This document shows positions 30,285 through 42,434 of a DNA stretch of 64,000 nt, piece by piece. The notes below the pieces were generated by a model. That model worked only from the letters and a program-made list of their open reading frames with translations. It was not told the DNA's origin and made no database searches. Source of the DNA: Cryptomeria japonica (lineage: Eukaryota; Streptophyta; Pinopsida; Cupressales; Cupressaceae); the NCBI RefSeq assembly GCF_030272615.1, contig NC_081412.1:695770083-695834082 (forward strand), written 5' to 3'. The translations under genes and the position numbers were made by a program. Positions within the stretch are counted from its first letter, which is position 1; each line of letters begins with the position of its first letter.

Positions 30285-32511
30285 CCTCTTCCCATTAATC
30301 GAAGAATTTTCACTTTCCCTAAAGTAACCTTGCAAATTACATTTCATAGCCCCTGATCTTGTCACAGGAGGACTAGTCACAAATCTTTTACTCCTCTTTC
30401 TTTTTACACTTACAGGAGTTAGTCATATTTTCTTAGGCCTACCAAGAGAGACCGAACGCCTCCCTTGCCCACCAGTAGGAGAAAGGGACAGTCTTTTGAA
30501 TTCCATCATCAATTTCCATTTGAGTCTTAAGATTATTTGGGGGCCTACCTCCCAGGAGAAACCACTGATGGTGAAAAAACTAGAGTTGTTTGGACAATTG
30601 GTAAACTCTTGCATGACTTTGGAGAAGCCAGGATAATTGGATTATCTTCAAAACCCAACTTTGTTGTAGCCAAAACTGCAAAAGGATTATTAGATGCAGA
30701 AATTGGAAGGGTTGAGTTTATACCCCCCAAATCATTCTCAATTGAACAAACAACTCTATCAGTAATACCCTCTTCCATCTGATGTGCATGATTGTTAAAA
30801 ATATCATTTACTTGTTGTACCATATTCTCATCTGGCATAATAATAGGGACAACCTCTGACGGATTACTATTCCCTAAGGAAGATTCATTAGCCATATTAA
30901 TTTCAACATTCAGAGGGGAATTATTACACCAAATTCTTAATTTCTTGAACTAAAGAAGCATCATTAGGAAAACCTATGGCAGGTACATGTTAAATAGATT
31001 CCATATCAACCACTAAATTTTATCTAAATTCACATTCTTTGAAGAATCCAAAACCTCCTTATGAGTGCATGAAAACAAATTGCCATCCTTACCCTTTATG
31101 TTATTATTTGGCATCTTAGGGCAATCTATAGTCAATGGATGATTTACTCCATTTATCGGGGGATTACCATCCATCACTATACCCTCGTTATTAGAAAATG
31201 TCTTTGGTAAGACGAAAGTGAGACCGAACCTGAAGTCCGATCATTTGGTTTCCTAGAACTACAACACAATGGATTATTTTCAAGATTAATGTGACCTGTT
31301 TCTACCAATTAATGCGAAGAAACATTTCCACATCCTTCAACCAAAGGTCCCGCTGACAAACTATCTTTATTAAGGGATTTAGGGATAGAGCCAACAACCT
31401 ACTGGTTTTTCTTAAAATCCATAAGTAACAGAGCATCCAAAAGTAAAGGAGACTTAAGAAACTCTGTATCTAATCTCTCAATTGACTGGTGCCAAATACC
31501 ATCATGAGACTTGACATTACAAGTACGGGGGCAAACATTGTTAGGGTTAATAAGAACACAAATTCTTACAAGAACCTCCCCCTCCACAAAGTCCATTTTA
31601 GATGTTAAAAAAGTTCCAATAGTATTTCCAATTTTCTCAAGAACATCTGGATCCATAAATTCAAAAGGAATTTTAGGTAAACCAAACCAGAAAGGAATAA
31701 GTTTCGAACTAGACCAAGTGGGAACAAAAAAAGGTTTCCGAGCCGCAATTCAAATTAAATGTTTTCCAAACCAATGATGCAAAGTTCTTAATACCTCATC
31801 TCTGAAAGAAGGAGAATCAAAGACAATAATAAAAGCATTCGTAGACAATAATTGAAAATAATGCATATCCCCCCATCTTTTCTATAATTTATGATAAAGC
31901 TTTAACAAACTAATTTGATCACCCCAAATTTCCCCAAAAATAACATTCGTATGCAAACAATTCGCTTTCTTATCGACAAAGGAACCCAGAAGATCGATAC
32001 AAGGGATAGGAGCCCAAACCTATGATGAATAAACCCCCGACACAATAGGATCCGTAGATATATTACTTACCTTTTCCGGGCTAGCTTCCTTGAGGTTCAC
32101 ATTTACCTTATTTCCCACCTGCTGTGAAGAAACAAAAACCCTAGCCACAGACTCCTTATTTGCCAAGCCAACAACCCTAGCAAACGTTCGCTGATTGCCC
32201 AGATCTAAAGAACATTTCCCTGAAAATCCCTTCAATTGCTTCTTAGAATTCCCTTGATTTGCACCATTATTAAAATGCCCTCGAGTGAATCTCCTTCCAT
32301 TGTTACTCTGCCTCCATGCCACACTGCGTCTATTTCGAAAGAAGCCTTGAAAGTATTTTGAAACTGGCCGAAAAACCTTGTTATTTCTGCTCTGGTTTAC
32401 CTGTACCGCCATGTCCTTCCATCTGCCATTCGTGTAAACCCACTGTGGAACATGAGGCGGGTCTTCCCAACCCACATCCACCCATGAACCCAAATGCCTT
32501 CTATCGGCCAT
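30285..32511 (-). pseudogene. LINE ORF1 (RNA-binding, DUF4283-like)
   Basis: From MADRRHLGSWVDVGWED at 32511, fragments in several frames continue through RVVGLANKESVARVFV, ANCLHTNVIFGEIW, HWFGKHLI, SSKLIPFWFGLPKIPFEF and VRICVLINPNN to a basic tail near 30290-30480. The pattern (a small RRM-like fold with LPKIPFEF) fits the DUF4283-type ORF1 of plant L1 elements, which coats the element RNA. At least three stops or frameshifts break it. It lies directly upstream of ORF2, in the order expected. Confidence 0.75.
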
Positions 32512-33185
32512 TTCCGATCACACAAAGTTATTCATCGTTATAATATTACCTTAAATGGAGATTATTTGTTCGCGGGCTCAAATCCATTTACCCTCACAAG
32601 CCACTCCGATCTCATTATGATGAATTCAGCTATGCTCTAAATTTTGACGAAGACTCTTGGCAAGAATCAGATGATCTTTACCACTGTAGTTCTGCCAGAT
32701 TCGCTCTGCCATTGCAAAAGGCTAGGGTTTTCTGAATCTAGATCTTTATTCTGGTATGGTTGTTGGTGTTGTTGCTTCTGGTCACTATGTATCCTTCCGC
32801 ACAATTGCAATTATCCAGATTGCAGATCGCTTTGAGTTTGCAGGAAAAATGAATTCTAGGGTTTGTAAAACTGCGATTCTGATATGCTTCCAGATAACTT
32901 ATTCGTTGCTGCATAGATTTGATAAATGCACGGATTTTCAAGAGTCAGAGTTCAATTGGGCACTTGTGATTTGCAATGCTGGTCCATTTTGGCTCCTCAG
33001 ACTTTTTTCATATTATTTCACGTCAGGGCAAAACCATCTGGAAAGGAAATCTCACTAAGAATTGCTCCAAAATGTGTGGAATATGAAGAATTCTCCAAAC
33101 TTGCGTTGCTGCTCAACTGAACAACTATTTCCAGTCCAGGAAATCTACTATGCTGAAGACCACACGTAAACGATTTAGCTACATC
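32512..33185. other. Probable LINE 5' region and flank
   Basis: About 670 bp have no gene I can support. The part nearest ORF1 is probably LINE 5' untranslated sequence; the exact 5' end of the LINE is not visible because the 3' end and target duplication are outside the window. Confidence 0.45.
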
Positions 33186-34430
33186 TCTAGTTTTCTCTAT
33201 ATTACAACAATTTTGAATAATAAGCATTTCTTTAATATTTTTTCTAAAATTAGATATGTTATTTTTTAGGTAGTGAAATTTGGCTGATTATTACACCCAA
33301 TCTTGTTGAAGTGTAAAACCTTATCCTTCAAAAATCTAATATGTAACTTACATCATACTTTAATCATCAAACTAAGACTAGATCAAATGATATCTGTTAT
33401 TCCTTTTGTAACTTTCTTTATTCTATGAACTATACAACCTTACCCTTTTCAAATGGAATATATAATTTACTCCATAAATTAACCATCAAACCAACTTAGA
33501 CTATACCAAATGATGTATGAGTCTCTATTTATTTTCTAAGCATTATTTTCTATAAAGATTCTTCTTTGTTCCATAAAGTAAACATCCATAGCCTTTAAAT
33601 ACTAAATATATAACTTACACCATACATTAACCATCAACTAACTCAAACTATACCAAATAAATCATTGTATTTGAAAGACATAGAAATGATGGTACAAGAA
33701 GATCCATAACAAACCATGAACAAAATTCTACCCACCCCACCTATGATGATAACATATTAAAACCTTCTTGTTTTTTCAATGACAATTCTTTCAATTTGAT
33801 AGTTCACACTTTAAGGGTTTGTATTTTGAACATACTTTAGGCCAACTCAAGAGTTCCTATGAATAAATTTCATGGTAAAATTCTACACATTATAGAGATG
33901 GTTTTAACCATTCTTGTTAGACATCTCCATGGATTATAATTGTGCCAATCATTATGTATAGAAAATCTTTTGGGAAATTATAATGTATGGGAAGTGAATT
34001 TGTGTGTTTATGCATGGTAAATCTGTAATAGTGTGTATTTGTGTTTTATATAAAATGATTTATTATTTGTTACATAGATGAATAGAGAAGAGTAGATAAA
34101 ATTGAATAACAAACCATAATTGAATCAGAGCAGAAAATGACAAAACAAAACATTTTGAATTGGAGCGGAGCTTTCTATCTTGCATTTCATGATTGTAAAA
34201 GAGATTGGTGGCTCTTGATTTAAGATATTGGTGTCTCTTGTTGAGTTGATGTTGAGTTTGTGGGGATTAGTGTCTCCAATAGGTTGGTTCCTACAAATTT
34301 GGAATAAAGGGATTGGTGTCGCTTGTGGGTTGGTGCCTGCAAACAATTGTTAAAAAAATTTATTATATTTTTTTAGGCTAGATTTGGATAGTAGATCTAA
34401 GTAGTTGTTCATTGTATATGTATATGAAGT
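33186..34430. repeat. AT-rich repeat block, copy 1
   Basis: Degenerate monomers of roughly 115-140 bp share ACCTTACCCTTTT, ACATTAACCATCAAACCAA and TATAAAGATTCTTCTTTG. A non-monomer tail follows, ending GGCTAGATTTGGATAGTAGATC. The whole block recurs at 35520-37110 and again at 37130-39640. Confidence 0.8.
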
Positions 34431-35277
34431 TGAGTCCCACTTTTGGGCAAAAAGTGGAAGTGTTTTCTCTATTTTTCAAAGTTTCTGTCGATTGATGTCA
34501 AAATTTGATGCACTTAGAGATTGAATCTCAGAAAACTTCAGTAATAGAAAATATAGTGCTCGAGTCTACTTTTCAAATATGTAATTTATTTTAATACTCA
34601 CCTGTTAGAAATCACTTTTTAGTAGGCATGTTTAAAAACCAGTTTTTAAAAATGCCTGTTTCAGGACCATACCACACATGTGTACGACCACCCTTTTTTG
34701 ATGTAAATAAATGAATGTTTGCAAATCCTTCTGGGAAATGATACCTAAGACACCAAATATTGATGAGAATATTTTTTCTTATTTTTTTATTGAATATTTT
34801 TTTTTTAATTAATTTTTAACTGACAATAAAGTATATTTTTAAAACATTGGGTGTATGACCACCATAATTTGATGAAAATTTCATATTTTTCAAATTTTTT
34901 TTTTATATTCAAAAGAATTATATGTAGATCGATGTCATAAAATTTATTTTTCTAAAATTCTAAAAACAAAAAGGTTATTAAAGGTTTAGTGAACCTTGGT
35001 ATTTTAGGTTTAGGTTCCACTTTTGATTAATAAATAATAAAAAAATAGTAAAAATAATCTTATCACTATGAAATTTACATTTCTAAAATCAGGATGCTAA
35101 AAACTCTAATGAGTTTTTGTTTCGTCAAAAAATTCAATCAGAAAGGCCCTCAAAAAATTAGGCCAAGGTAGAAATCTGATGTCGTTTTACCTTAGTCATT
35201 TTTTGGAGGTCCAAGCATAGGCTTGGTGGGACCAAGCCTATCCCGAAGCAAAAAAAAATGTTAAGGGTTGTTTCTCG
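34431..35277. other. AT-rich spacer
   Basis: No gene was recognised. It lies between repeat copies 1 and 2 and contains only short open frames and poly-T runs. Confidence 0.5.
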
Positions 35278-35495
35278 CCCCTAATTTTAACAAATGGGCG
35301 CCTGTTTCGCTTTGTACCGTTGAAAGCGAAACGGGCACCCGATTTGAAAAAAATGGATGCCTGTTTAGCTTCAGGCACTCGAACCAAAATGGGCGCACGT
35401 TCACGAAAAACGTGCGCCTGTTTTTGAATGGCTCGGGCACCCAAAGTGAAACGGGTACCCGATTTGTAAAAATCGGGCACCCGTTTCTAGTGGGC
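35278..35495. repeat. GC-rich cluster of strong hairpins
   Basis: Successive inverted repeats are: an 18-bp arm pair with about two mismatches around a loop near 35314-35322 (core GTTTCGCTTT/AAAGCGAAAC, perfect); a perfect 10-bp stem GGCGCACGTT/AACGTGCGCC (35392-35401, 35409-35418); and a 14-bp stem CGGGTACCCGATTT paired with 35470-35483, one mismatch. The flanks are AT-rich. Confidence 0.85.
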
Positions 35496-35519
35496 ACTTT
35501 TCGAGTAACTTTAAAGTAA

Positions 35520-37110
35520 ATAAAATAAATAAAGATAATTAAAAATAAATAAAACTACTAAATAATTCTTATCTATATCTATATAGAAAGAATAAGTAAC
35601 TAGAAAACATATTTTTAGAAGAAAAAAAATGTAAAGATGTCAAGGGACATAAGCATGTACTCTATTTGTATATTAAAACAATTTTAAACAGTAAGCCTTT
35701 TTTATATGTTTTTTAATCTAAAATTAAATATTCTATTTTTTCACTAGTGAAATTTACTTGATTATCACACCCAATCTTGTTGAAAAAACCAAATTTGAAA
35801 GAAAATGATGTTTCCCTATTCCTTTCTTAAGCATAATATTCTATAAAGAAGATTCTTTGTTCCACTGAAGTATAAAGTCTTACCCTTTAAAAATCTAATG
35901 TGTAACTCACATCATACTTTAATCATCAAACTAAGACTAGATCAAATGATATCTCATGTTCCTTTTATAAGCATACTATTCTATAAAGAACCTTCTTTAT
36001 CCATGAACTATACAACCTTACCCTTTTCAAATGGAATATGTAATTTACACCATACATTAACCATCAAACCAACTTAGTCTATACCAAATGTTGTATATGT
36101 CTCTATTTCTTTATACAACCTTACCCTTTTCAAGTGGAATATGTAATTTACACCATACATTAACCATCAAACCAACTTAGTCTATACCAAATGATGTATA
36201 TGTCTCTATTTCTTTTCTAGGCATTATTTTTTATAAAGATTCTTCTTTGTTCCATAAAGTAAGCATTTGTACCCTTTAAAAATTAAATATATAACTTACA
36301 CCTGCATTAACCATCAAACCAACTTAGACTAACTAAATAAATCATTGTCTTTGAAAGACTTAGAAATGATGATACAATAAGCTCCATGACCCACCATGAA
36401 CAAAAGTCTACCCACCCCACCTATGTTGATAACATTTTAAAACCTTTTTATTCTTTCAATAACAATTCTTTGAATTTGATAGTGCACATTTTAAGGGTAT
36501 GTATTTTGAACATAGTCTAGGCCAACTCAAAAGTTTTTATGAGTAAATTTCATGGTCAACTTCTTCACATTATAGAGATAATTTTAACCATTTTTGTCAA
36601 ATATCTCCATGGATTATAATTGTGAAAATCATATGTATAGAAAATATTTTGGGAAATTATAGCATATGGGAAATAAAAGTTGCGTGTTTATGCATGTTAA
36701 TTCTATAATAGTGTGTTTCTTTGTGCTTTATGTAGAATGATTCATTATTTGTTATAGAGGTGAGTAGAGAATCTTGAGTAGATGAATTACAGAACAAACC
36801 ATAATTGGATCAGAGCTTAAAATGACAAAGCAAAACATTTTGAATTGGAGCAGAGCTTTCTATCTTTCATTTCGTGATTCTAAAATAGATTGGTGTCTCT
36901 TGATTTAAGATATTGGTATCTCTTGCTGACTTAATGTTGAGTTTGTGGGGATTAGTGTCTCCAATAGGTTGGTTCATGCAAATTTGAAATAAAGGGATTG
37001 GTGTCTTCTATGGGTTGGTGCTTGCAAACAATTGTAAAAAAAAATCAATCTTTTTTTAAGGCTAGATTTGGATAGTAGATCCAAGGAGTCCTTCATTATG
37101 GAACTTATAA
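35520..37110. repeat. AT-rich repeat block, copy 2
   Basis: This matches copy 1 from about 35657 and copy 3 from its start (TAGAAAGAATAAGTAACTA). It contains an additional local duplication of about 105 bp (36008-36112 versus 36113-36215). No gene was seen. Confidence 0.8.
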
Positions 37111-37129
37111 ACACTATATATTAACACTC

Positions 37130-39640
37130 AATTAAATAAATAAACAAAAATATAATTAAAAATAAATAAAAACTATAAAATAACTATTATCTATATATAT
37201 ATAGAAAGAATAAGTAACTATGAAGCCTATTTTTAGAAAAATATATGTAAAGATGCCAAGAGACATAAGCATGTACTTGTGGGGGCGGGAAAAGCAAGAT
37301 CAGGTGACTAGGACCTAATCCCACTTTTGCCAACACATTGAGAATACAAAAGAGCCTAGGGAGATAGATCACTTTGGCTACTTATTGTGGGAAAGAGAGA
37401 GCTAAGAATTATCTCTTAGGGTTTCTATTCCTCTTGTTGCAAATGATGAGAAAAACTAGGGTTTGAATGATCAACTAGACTAGGAGATAAAAAATGAAGC
37501 ACAAATGAACTCAGAATTGAATAAACCTGCAAATCTGAAACTAAGATATTGAAAGAATGAAAGGGAGAGGATACTAGATGTGTAATTGATGCTGCAAATT
37601 GAACAAAACTGACTTGGACTAGGGTGCCCTACCACTATCCTATTTCTACAGACAGGAGGCTGCAATCGAAACACTGCAAACTAGAGGTCCTAAGTCTGCA
37701 GCCTGTCATAAATGATTGCAAAATGGAGGGACCAAGGTGCCATGCCCCTATCCTGGGCAGGACCAGGGCACCATGCCCCTGTCCTTGACAAATTTATGCA
37801 CTTCTGAGTGGTTTTGATGCCTTTTCCAGATCTGAAACTGCCTTCAGATGCCTATTCCTATACCTGCTACTGAAAAGGGAAGTTTTGGGTGGGTATATGG
37901 GGTTTTTCCTTAGTCAAACCCCTATTTTTGTGGTTTCCACCTTCACAAATACCCAATAATGTACTGAAAATGTGTGTGCTATAACCTTGTGTGTATGCAA
38001 GATCCTAAAATGAAAGAAACTAGAGCTACCCTATGCATGAGAGTAAACCCTAAATGTAAATGTGAATGTAAATGATAATGCTTCAAACCAAAAATGTTGA
38101 ATGATCTAAATCATGAATATAAATATGCAAATTGATGTAAAGAAGCTCATACAAAGACATGAAAATAACATGAAATCATACCAATCCCCAAGGAAGGGAG
38201 AGATATTGCCACTAGATCTCCTATTACTCTTCAATTTCTTCAAGGCTCCTAATTGATGATGAATGCTTGATGAAATGTTGTTGAATGTTGTTGAAGACTC
38301 CACATAGGCTTCTCTTTCACTACATAGAAGGCTCCTTATGCTTGCTTTTCTGAAAACTCCCTTAGATTAGATAGATCTTCGTTCTTCTAGTTGCCTTTCA
38401 AATGAAGAAAGAGAGCTCTTATGTATGAAACCCTAGATCTTAATTTTGACTTAATTTTGCCTTTAGGCCGACCTAGGAATTGAATTTCCCGCCAACCTTT
38501 TGGGTTTAAGCATTATAATATCATAGAATTGTGCTCCCAAAAATTTGGGAAAAAAGTCGAGGACCATGTGCATTCCCGCCACAGTCCATCCAACTTTTCA
38601 CCAAATTTTCAGGACCGTTAGATATGATAATATTAGAGAGAATCTCAAAGTTACAACTGATTTCGAGGTGTTTTGATATGCAAAATCAAGCCTTAAAGAT
38701 CGAAATAAGACATAATTAAGGTTTATATGATTAAATGATTTATTGGAGGAATAAAATAAAAAGGGGCACACTTAGGATAAAGGGCCCAATTTTATGATGT
38801 GGGGAGTGATGAAATATGACTTTAGATTTAATTAAATGCTTAAAGGGAAATAAGAAATGCAAGATGCAAGACACACTAAGGCGGGTGCTAACCTAAGTGT
38901 GAAATTGTACCACCCTAGCAAGGGTGTACAATTTACGACACTACAGTACTCTATTTCTATATTACAATAGTTTAATACAATAAGCATTTCTTTATATGTT
39001 TTTTTCTAAAATTAGATATACTATTTTTTAGTTAGTAAAATTTGTTTGATTATTACACTAAATCTTGTTACACAAACCAAATTTGAAAGGAGTGATGTTT
39101 CCCTATTCCTTTGTAAAGCATAATATTCTATAAAGAGCTTCTTTGTTCCACTGAAGTATAAAACCTTACCCTTTAAAAATCTAAGGTGTAGCTTAAATCA
39201 TACTTTAATCATCAAACTAAGACTATATATAATGATATCTCCCATTCCATTTCTAAGCATAATATTCTATAAAGAGCCATCTTTATTCCATGATTTGTAC
39301 AACCTTACCCTTTTCAAATGAAATATATAATTTACACCATACATTAACCATCAAAGCAATTTAGACCATACTAAATGATGTATGTCTCAAGCATTAATTT
39401 TATAAAGAGTCTTATTTGTTCCATAAAATAAAAATATGTACCCTTTCAAAATATATTACACCATACATTAACCATCAAACCAATATAGACTATACCAAAT
39501 AAATTATTGTCTTTAAAAGACTTTAAAATGATGCTACAATAAGTTCATGACCCACCATGAACAAAAGTCTACCTACCCCCACCTATCATAATACCATTTT
39601 AAAACCTTCCTATTCTTTCTTGTTCTTTCAGTGACAGTTC
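37130..39640. repeat. AT-rich repeat block, copy 3, interrupted by solo LTR
   Basis: The left part 37130-37277 and the right part 38946-39640 align to 35540-35656 and onward of copy 2 once the solo LTR is removed. The monomers are more shortened than in the other copies. Confidence 0.75.
37278..38945 (-). mobile_element. Solo LTR of the element A family
   Basis: This 1668-bp sequence has TG..CA ends: it starts TGTGGGGGCGGGAAAAGC and ends TTACGACACTACA. Its internal landmarks are shared with the A LTRs (AAAGAGCCTAG, GAAGAAAGAGAGCTCTTATGTATGAAACCCTAG, GTGAAATTGTAC). It is flanked by an exact 5-bp duplication GTACT (37273-37277, 38946-38950), so it is the product of recombination between two LTRs of a full insertion. 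It is clearly more diverged than the A LTRs at 6602 and 19552. Confidence 0.92.
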
Positions 39641-40147
39641 ACATTTTAAAACCTACTTATTCTTTCCTTTTTCAAGGACACTTCATGAACTTGGTCAGAT
39701 ACCAAGCCCACTTTTTAAAAAAGAAAACCAATTTAATATTTTCAATTCACCATGTGAAAGCAAATTGAAAACTTGTTCAATACAAAGAAATCCACTAAAA
39801 ACATGTTTAATACTATCAATTTCTCACATGAAAAACCTTGCAAGCTTGTTTAATCTTTCCCTGTTGCCACTTTTGTAAAAAGAATCTTTTGGGATTTGAT
39901 GTGTGCCAACTTATAGATTTTGTTGGGTCTTTTCATCGTATGTGCACTGGTCAACTTCTTCAGTGTGTTTTTTTTTTAAACATAACTCAAAAGATTCGTC
40001 AGAAATTATAGTGGTGAGAGCACTCAAGCTGTGCAAGTCAATTATATTCGAGGGTGCTATTCAGTACAGTTATTTCTTTCTACAAATAGATTAGAATGTG
40101 GCTTTATTGCTTGAAGGTGCTCACTGAGTTTACAAGCCAAGTGGAAT
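39641..40147. other. Upstream region of the NPF gene
   Basis: This is AT-rich sequence with no recognisable element. It should hold the promoter and 5' untranslated region of the NPF gene, but I see no TATA box strong enough to name. Confidence 0.5.
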
Positions 40148-40265
40148 ATGGCTGTAGAGCCAAACAGAGGACAAGAATGGGTAAATGATGGATCTGTTGA
40201 TATCAAAGGAAGACCCGTGCTAAGAGCAAAAACTGGCGGATGGAAAGCTTCACTATTCATCATTG
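40148..40265 (+). CDS. NRT1/PTR-family (NPF) transporter, exon 1
   Basis: Exon 1 begins ATG at 40148 (MAVEPNRGQEWVNDGSVDIK) and continues GRPVLRAKTGGWKASLFIIG, the usual NPF N-terminus leading into the first membrane helix. It ends in phase 1 at a GTAAGT donor (40266). NPF proteins are plasma-membrane or tonoplast proton-coupled carriers of nitrate, peptides, hormones or glucosinolates. The three exons here give about 300 residues, against roughly 570-600 for the family, so only the N-terminal half is present. The wording around GRPVLR and GVEVTER suggests the NPF5 group, without certainty. Intron 1 is 40266-41412. Confidence 0.88.
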
Positions 40266-41412
40266 GTAAGTCTTCGTTTTATGAATTACATATGCTAGAA
40301 AATGGGCTTACAGTAGGAGACCTCTAGTATGTTTTGTAAATAAAAAAGTTGTGAGGATTTTGTAGAGTTTTTTATTTTTATCTTTTTCAAATGAGAGTTA
40401 AAGATTGAGTGGTATTCGTTTCACGAAAGTCTACAGGCTATTTTGATTTCATTCTTTTTATATCATATTTTTGAGGGTTTAAATTTTGAGGGTTAGCCGC
40501 GTAATCAAAGAAGATATCATTACCTTCACCAGTTGTGTTCAGCCTGAACCAATTGTTATTGAACAAAACTCTTTTATATTAGCTATAAATTTGTTTTTCT
40601 ATGTCCCTTTTTTTACTAAGAGTCAAGGAACAAGGAGTAGTCATTCCACCAAAGTTAATTCCCGGACATGATTCCAACCTCATCTCTTATATCGTAACCT
40701 AACCTTTGAGGTTTACACTTTGGTGGATGGTGTACTCAAAGAACATACCATCACCTTCACCAATTGTACTCAATCTGAATAATTGAACTACAATCCTTTG
40801 ATGTTTTGTTACTATTTAAAATTTTCAATTATTTCTTCATAAACAACATAACTTTAAACTTGAGAGATGAGTTATAGAAGAAATGTAATAGATGAATGAA
40901 TTAAGAATCAAATATTACATTCTAAAGAGATTTATCTTAAAATTAATTAAATTAGTTATAGATTTTACTAGATATCTTAATGGTAATAGTGGAATCTTGG
41001 ATGATCGCGTTGTTCGTAGGAGGAAAGGTCTCTGTACCTCTTCCCATACGCATTCTCCTGTTGTGAGTGATAAGTCAATGGTATAGGGTCGGGGCCCTTG
41101 TTTCCTGCGAGTTCTATGTTCTGATCAAAAGCATTGCTGATTTAAGTTTGGGTTTCTCAGTCTTGCTGCTAATCAGACTTGTCCAACTTGCCTCTATGAC
41201 TGTTCTTGTAAAGATTTGGGGCCCTTCCCACTTTATCAAATCAAAACAACAGATTTTATGACAAAAAAATAATTAAAAGCTATACAATTCTACTTTTCCT
41301 TGCGTTATGGCGGCCATGAATATATCTGTGCTATTAGGCTTTCAGAATGGTTTCTTATCTATGCATGAAGGTGCTAGAATCTTTAGTGATAAACTTAACG
41401 AATTTTGTCCAG

Positions 41413-41630
41413 GAGTTGAGGTCACTGAGAGACTGACTTACTATGGAATAGCAGCCAATTTGATCACATATTTAACTACTGTCCTGCAAGAAGGAGTTGC
41501 AACTTCTGCTAAAAATGTCAATTACTGGACCGGGGTTACAACTGTCATGCCTCTTGTAGGAGGCTTCCTGGCAGATTCATATTGTGGGCGTTATTGGATG
41601 GTCCTCGCTGCTTCAATAATATATCTTTTG
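41413..41630 (+). CDS. NPF transporter, exon 2
   Basis: The acceptor TTTTGTCCAG precedes GAGTTGAGGTC. Joined in phase to exon 1 this reads GVEVTERLTYYGIAANLITY, containing the conserved E-x-x-E-R proton-coupling motif (EVTER) of helix 1. NVNYWTGVTTVMPLVGGFLA and DSYCGRYWMVL follow, helices 2-3 with the family's characteristic loop. It ends phase 0 at GTAAGC (41631). The open frame upstream of 41413 is intronic. The reading frame is intact. Confidence 0.92.
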
Positions 41631-41868
41631 GTAAGCAGACATATAAGTACATAGAGGGTTGTTGGAATATTATTTAATAATTTTTTTAAAACTGTTTTAA
41701 TTTTTTATTTTATTTTTAAGTCTTTCCATGTATCTAATATCTCTATATAATTAAACAATTGTCAAGTCTGATTTTTGATCATGTGTGTATTATTATATTG
41801 TGTTTATTTCATTACAGATAGTCGCTATGAACTAATGAACTAGTCATGGTTGTGTTCTGCATTGACAG

Positions 41869-42434
41869 GGATTAGTTTTGCTTACCCTTTCAGTGTCCCT
41901 TCCTGCCCTCAAACCACCTCGATGTGAGAAGGGCACTGTGGGGTGCTCTAGTGAGGCAACACCCTTACAGATTGGGATATTCTTTCTAGCCTTGTATTTG
42001 ATATCATTTGGCACAGGTGGTCACAAGCCCTCTCTACAAGCATTTGGTGCAGACCAGTTTGATGAACAAGATGAAAATGAAAGGATAAAGAAGACATCCT
42101 TCTTCAATTGGTGGTTTTTTGGGCTCTCCAGTGGTATTCTGTTAGCAGTCACTCTTATTGTATACATACAAGATAATGTGAGCTGGGGATGTGGATTTGG
42201 GATCCTCACTTTTGCCATGGTTGTAGCAATTGCTTTGTTTACGTATGGGACTCCATTTTACAGGCACAAAGTTCCTTCACGAAGCCCTATAGTTGGCATA
42301 GCAAAAGTTTTTGTTGCTGCAATACGGAATAGGAGTAAAAGCCTGCCTTCAGATGAAAACTTGTTCAATGAGGTCGGGGACGTGGAATCCATGAAGTCTG
42401 GACAGAGACTGCTATCACACACAGACAATTTTAA
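41869..42434 (+). CDS. NPF transporter, exon 3
   Basis: After the acceptor TTGACAG (41862-41868) the exon encodes GLVLLTLSVSLPALKPP, the conserved FGTGGHKPSLQAFGADQFD and FFNWWFFGLSSGILLA. Helices follow up to VVAIALFTYGTPFYRHK. It ends in the central cytosolic loop (GQRLLSHTDNF) in phase 2 at GTAAGC (42435). This is the usual place for the last NPF intron, before the large final exon with helices 7-12. That exon is not found in the window. No stop or frameshift is present in the exon. Intron 2 is 41631-41868. Confidence 0.93.

Noticed and set aside
35238-35519. Three overlapping ORFs in the hairpin cluster
   Set aside because: They arise from palindromic repeats on both strands and show repeated peptide strings without any domain.
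41307-41412. Upstream part of the open frame before NPF exon 2
   Set aside because: The acceptor at 41411-41412 joins exon 2 in phase to exon 1 and gives the conserved GVEVTER string; the upstream residues match nothing in the family.
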